Source: Ostrinia nubilalis
Lineage: Eukaryota > Arthropoda > Insecta > Lepidoptera > Crambidae
DNA: 64,000 bases
Direction of reading: 5' to 3'
Assembly: GCF_963855985.1 (NCBI RefSeq)
Contig: NC_087104.1
Coordinates: 1,178,001 to 1,242,000 of the forward strand
Shown here: piece by piece, positions 12,701 to 18,700 of the stretch
Position numbering within the stretch: the stretch's first letter is position 1
Layout of the letters: each line of letters opens with the position of its first letter
Notes under the pieces: generated by a model
The model's input: only the letters and a program-made list of their open reading frames with translations
The model's database searches: none
Told to the model about the DNA's origin: nothing
Translations under genes and position numbers: made by a program

Positions 12701-15700
12701 TCTTTCACGCAAAAACTACTGAACAGATTTTGATGAAACTTTACAGTACAGTACAGCAGTACTAGGCAGTCTGTGTTCAACTATCACTCGGGTCGGACGT
12801 TCCTATCGCAAGACCTTTGGTTCACTCAGTTCCGATACGACTCTAGTGCTGTGTGTAATATTTAATAACTGCGAAATACATTGAGTTTATTAATTTCTAT
12901 GAGTGGATTACATTTTGCCTGAGACCTACGCCATGAACCGTGAACCAGAAGACCCTGTCGCCAGCGACAGCGACGCTCATCCATCCGGCGTCGACTAGAA
13001 TAACAATGTATAGGCTATAATTTATGACGATCTGTGACAAACTAAATTTCAAGCAGGTGAAGCCGCGTGCAATACTACATATTTCATAGTAGCTTTTTTC
13101 CCGCGACTTCTTCTGCGATGATGTGGAAAATGGTTCAATTAAAATTAAATTATTCTAAGAAAATTAATTTTGTTAAATGATTATATTTTTTGATATAAAA
13201 CCTACAAATTGTTATGTTTAAATATTTGAATACTTATAAAATTATGAGATCTTTCTAAAACAAAATTAAAACACTACACCTACCGCAGATTTCTTTGTAA
13301 ACAATGTTTTTTTGTTTTTCCTTCAAGTGCTAAAATCACCAGGTTATTGTGTGCGCATACTCTGGCGTATGCCACATACAACTGGTCGTCGGAGAAGCAT
13401 AGATTTCCATTGAGTATACTCCCGCTACCATATTATGGAACTCCGCTAAAACTCTTGAGGGCGCCAACACTTGCTTTTGTATCGAAAATTAGTATGAGCA
13501 GCTGCGCACGCGGTTGCCCGTTGCAGGCTCTATGCAACCACACTATTTTAAACCGTGGTCCCTAAGCATGAGATGGGAAACTGCACTCTCTTGAATTATC
13601 TTTAATTTGGTGGTGTTAGGGGAATCCTAGGAATGAATACAGACTTTCCAATGGAATCTCCTCATCAATATTGAGACATTGCGAGTTGCAATGCAATTTT
13701 ATGTTTTCACTTGTTCTTTTATTATAATCTGACCTTGATTTTTCAAACACGTGTCAAAATAAAATATAATTTAAATCAAAAGTACTAAGGAATATTAATT
13801 CATTGATATCAACTACGAGTGTCGCAACAATATGCCCAAAAATAGAACATATTGCTTGTGAAAGCAATAATGACAACAGCGACGTCATAATGTAAACAGT
13901 TTACATTGCTTGAATAGTACCTACTAAAGATTATTCGAACGTTGAATACTGATACCGCAGTGGATAATGAGCACATATTTTGATTTCTTCGTGTGTGTGA
14001 ATTTCTAATGCGACACTGAGTTTCGAACTCAGCGCATTAGGTACTTAGCATCTCTCTATATCTCTATGGAAGCAAGTTATCTCCAAAATAACATTCCACA
14101 CCTTATGAACCTAGTCAGGTAATAATTTTAATAAAATACGAAGCACGTCATCTATCAATAGGATATAAATTTTAGAAGTTAATAAATTATGCATAAAATA
14201 TAAACACTATAGTTAATTCATAGAATTTCTTTAAAACAAGTAGCTAGGGGAGACCTAGGAGAGTTGTGACAATTTTTATTTTAGGGGCCATATCTCGCGC
14301 AAAAAACATTCTACAGCTATGAATCATACAAATTAATGTAACGCCGTTCCTTCTGTTTTTAAAACAATCACCAAAGTTAACTAAAGTATTAGGGTTTCTA
14401 AGAAAATCACCAAAATCTTAGACCACTCCCTCTGTCACAACTCTCCTAGCACCGAGGTAAGTTGTGACAGGTACCGAGGTGAGTTGTGACAGCATTGTAT
14501 TTCATCTATTAGATATAAAAATACCATAATACTCAATCAAATATGATTTTTTAGCAAAAAAGTACTTTATTCATCCTTTAGTAACAATTAAAACAAATAG
14601 TTATAGGATATCGTTACACAGATTGAGCCACATTTCTCCAGCTTTCATTTTTCTCCCACGACACTGGATTTTTTTTATTACATTTTTAGCTAATATAGTC
14701 ACTTAATATATTTTCTTCCTCTTCTGTAAAAATAAAATAGTCGCGGTGGTATAATCCATAGACGGAGCTTCGCCTTCTGGGTTTACTTAATAAGCCTATT
14801 TCTTCTTAATATATCTTGACAAGTTTAGATTGTAAGAGGTCGCAGCGTATCTTAAACTTTAACCGTTTTTAACCTAATCACTTCATAAGCCAGGTCCTAT
14901 ATTTCGAGTCCAGCAAGCAGTTCCTCTATATGGCATTCATGTATAGTTATTAGGTATTCAGAATCAAAAAAGTAGCAGCAGGCAATTAAACAAATTATGA
15001 ACCTACTAACACACAAAAAAATATCTAAAAACATCGTGGAAATGGCCCATCAGAAAAATTAAGTAAACTAGGAGAGTTGTGACAGGCTGTCACAACTCTC
15101 CTAGGTGATTAAAATGACGACTTGGTTCGAATAATATTTTTTATTTTCTAAAAACGATGCGCACACAAAATATCAGTGCTACATTTTGAGACCTGAATAA
15201 CCATGCAACTTGAGAAAAAATAACACAACAGTGCACATATACTAAAACATGATTTAAATTGAAATAAAATTTTGACGAAAAACTTACTTTTCGCATTTTT
15301 TTGTACACAGACGTCATATTTACGAAACCGTGCCTCGTGCTCCGCCCGCAGGTAGTTAGTCAAGAAGAGCGTCTTAAAAGCGACAAACAAGCATTTTTTC
15401 CAGCTTCCTAACTATATTAAGTAAGGAGAAATCGTCCTTGTCACAACTCACCTCTGTCACAACTCTCCTAGGTCTCCCCTACTAAAATCGTACTGGAAAA
15501 AAAGGTATTAATATGTTATCTAATTTATTTAATAAACGTCAAATTTTATCAAAGATTTTGGATTAAAGTATTTGGAAATATTTTATAGCCTACATAGAAA
15601 AAAATTAGGATTCTAATCGTGAAAGAATTTTTTTTCGGAGCCTATTGCCTCCAAACAAAGAAATAATTAAATCTTTCCTCTTTTATTAGTATAGATTTAA

Positions 15701-18700
15701 CAACAAAACTTCCCTCTCGAAACAAAACGCTTCTTTTTCTTCTTCACGAAACAAAACTCAAAGCGGATAAATAAATAAACAAATCGATGGGTGCCTGGAA
15801 TAAAGCCGCAATAGCCATAGCAGCAGTTTTCCGATTAAGTGATTTTAGTAAACTGCGGGTCCCTATACACCTTTTGAATTTTTTTCAGAATTTTATCTTT
15901 GAAACTGCCTGATTTACCAAAAGCACTATGGATATTGAATCGTTATTCCCATTCATAATTTAAAATTTGTTGACCGGAATAATCGTGCCATATACAATGT
16001 TAAAACTTTTATTTAAAACTTCTACAAGCAAACGGCTATTACTGTATCCTTCAGATCAGCGCCTGAGGCAATATTGCTGTTTGATTAATTGCACACTTTT
16101 TACCGGAATAAAACCACAATGGACTCTTACGGAACCGACTTTCAATGTATGAAGCGGCAATATGTATTTATACCTTTTTTAAAGTATATTCTAAGCACTA
16201 TAACCTTAAGCACATTAAATGTTACTCCAGAAAAAATAACGCGTCGTTTGATATACAAACCGTTTTGATACGCCTCTTAGTTTAGAATTATTCAAAATTG
16301 TCACTAAATCTCTTCTCCTGTAAAATTGTGTTTTGTCGATTGTGGCTTTATTCCAGGCACCCATCGAAATCTTTGGACAATTTCACAGCGCCATCTAGTC
16401 CCAAAATAAGCAACTAATATGCTTGTGTTAAGGGTGCTAGCTTAATGGATATACTACTTACATACTTTTTTTATAATTTATTTATTAAATTAAATACATA
16501 GTACTACATAATATACATAGTTACACCCAGATCCGTCAAAGAAATTAAAATTCATCATTTCAATTTCTGCTCGGCCGGGAATCTAACACGGGACCTTTCA
16601 GCATATTAGTCCGTTTCGAACCACTATACCAAACGGCCGACTCGAAACAGGGACCTGAAAATGAAAATGAAAATGAAAATATTTATTGCCAGAATCAAAC
16701 AATACAATAACTAAAAGACAGACCTCCACACTAGGCATTGCCTGTCCTGTGGAGGAGAGAATAACGATTAACAGGTAGAATTAAGTACGGCTAAGCTGAA
16801 GCGTTATTTAAGGAACCAATAAATCGAAAATATGAAAAGTACACAGAAGACGAAAAGGCATCAGGGATGGATGTAGGGTGTGTGCTGTTGTGTGTAAAAG
16901 TGTAGATGTGTTGTGTATAAGTGTGTGTGTGTGTGTGTGTGGGGGGGGGTCTTCAATTATTTATTCTAATAAATTCTTCAGACTCATCATATGTCCAGTT
17001 CATCAGGGTCCGTGAGACGAGAACCTTTGCTTCTCTGACCGTGCAGTATTTATAATCACACAACCTGACAAGTTTATTGTAGATGTGTGGGAAGAGGAAG
17101 TTACCAAAACGCCGAGCAAATGAAGTTTTTACAGCGGGACAGGGAACTCTAAAAACACGCTTTTCGAGCAATTCGCCGTAACAATCAGAGTTCAGAACAG
17201 ATTTGTGCATGGACACAGCAACCCTTAAGTAAAAGAGTCTTCTGACGCTGAGAACCTCGGCATCCCTGTATAAGGCCACTGTCGAGTATCGGATAGGTTT
17301 CCTTAGCGCCACTTTTAAAACTGCTCTTTGGGCTCTTTCGAGAGATATAAGAGTAGTAGATGCCGCTCCACCCCAGGCTCGAATACAGTAACCCAAGACA
17401 GACTGACCCAAAGCCATGTATACAGATTTCAGGGTTGAACCATCAATTGAGTCCCGAAGATTTCTCATTACGTAGATTAGTTTCCTAACCTTTCGGCATA
17501 GTATCAAATGTATTTGGTCGCCGTATAAATCACCGCTTCACGACACGAACGCACGTAAACGTCATGGCGGGAAAAATGACACAGGTCCTGCCTTGACGGG
17601 CGCTCGCGCCATACTAATCGATGTCGGCTTGCGCATTGTAATTTATACTGATATTCACATCAATATTTTGACAAAGCGGTTACTAATATTTAAACAATAA
17701 CTGTAGAAATCAATTCTACAATGAATATTCTTTATTTTGGGATACTTTTATTGCAGTTATTGCTGTGTTTTTAAACCAAAAACCACGATCAAAATGTGAC
17801 GTTAATCTTCAAATTTGCCAAATTATTTTCAGATTTTACTCAATAATGGTAATGAAATTCAAGAATCTATTTCATTAATGGACTACAAGAATATATGTCC
17901 GATGATTACTACATATTTTTAAGCTTATTATATGAGCAGAAATAATAGATACAGGACTTTGAAATAGAGTCTGCGGCAATTTTTCCGTAAAATGGTTGTA
18001 GGAGATGGGGCACTGTGATTTAAGCAAAATAGTTTTAGTAAATCCGTTTCATTAATGGTCAACAACAAGGATTGACCTATCTTTCGCAGTTATTAAATAA
18101 TCTCTGGGTGTTGCTTAAGATAGTAATTCATGCTTCCGAAATCTTAGAAATTCGCACGAAAATGTAAAATGGCTCTTAAAGGTACACATGTCCAGTTTTT
18201 TTGCTTATTCCATGAAGGTATTTCTTAAATGCAATAATTTCTTTCTAACTTAAAGGTACACATGTCCAGTTTTTTTGCTTATTCCATGAAGGTATTTCTT
18301 AAAACTTAAATGCATTTATTTCTTTCTAACTTAAAGGTACCCGTCCAGATTTTTTGCTTATCTCCGTAACCTTTATCGGTCGCGAACCGAGAATACCCAA
18401 TTTATCAGTCAAAACATTTTTAACTAGTTCAATAAGTACCTACCTACTTACTTACTTACTATATTTTATAAACAAAAGATTGGAGACATGTAAAGTGCCT
18501 TTTTACTGTATCTGACGTGCGTTCATAAGTGCTTAAGTGCCACCAGTGGTCAAAATTGAAAATATTTTTTATTTTGAATGATTTTGATATTAAATAGTTC
18601 TACACAAATGAAGTCTTGGTGGATGCCTAGATCATAATCACAATGTGAAGGTCATGATGAGTCATATTTATCCTTTTTTGCGGGCACTTTTTACTCATCT

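Noticed and set aside
16560..16640. Functional tRNA gene on the minus strand
   Set aside because: Acceptor stem and A/B-like boxes are present, but the anticodon stem is poor and a SINE body follows, so it is a tRNA-derived SINE.
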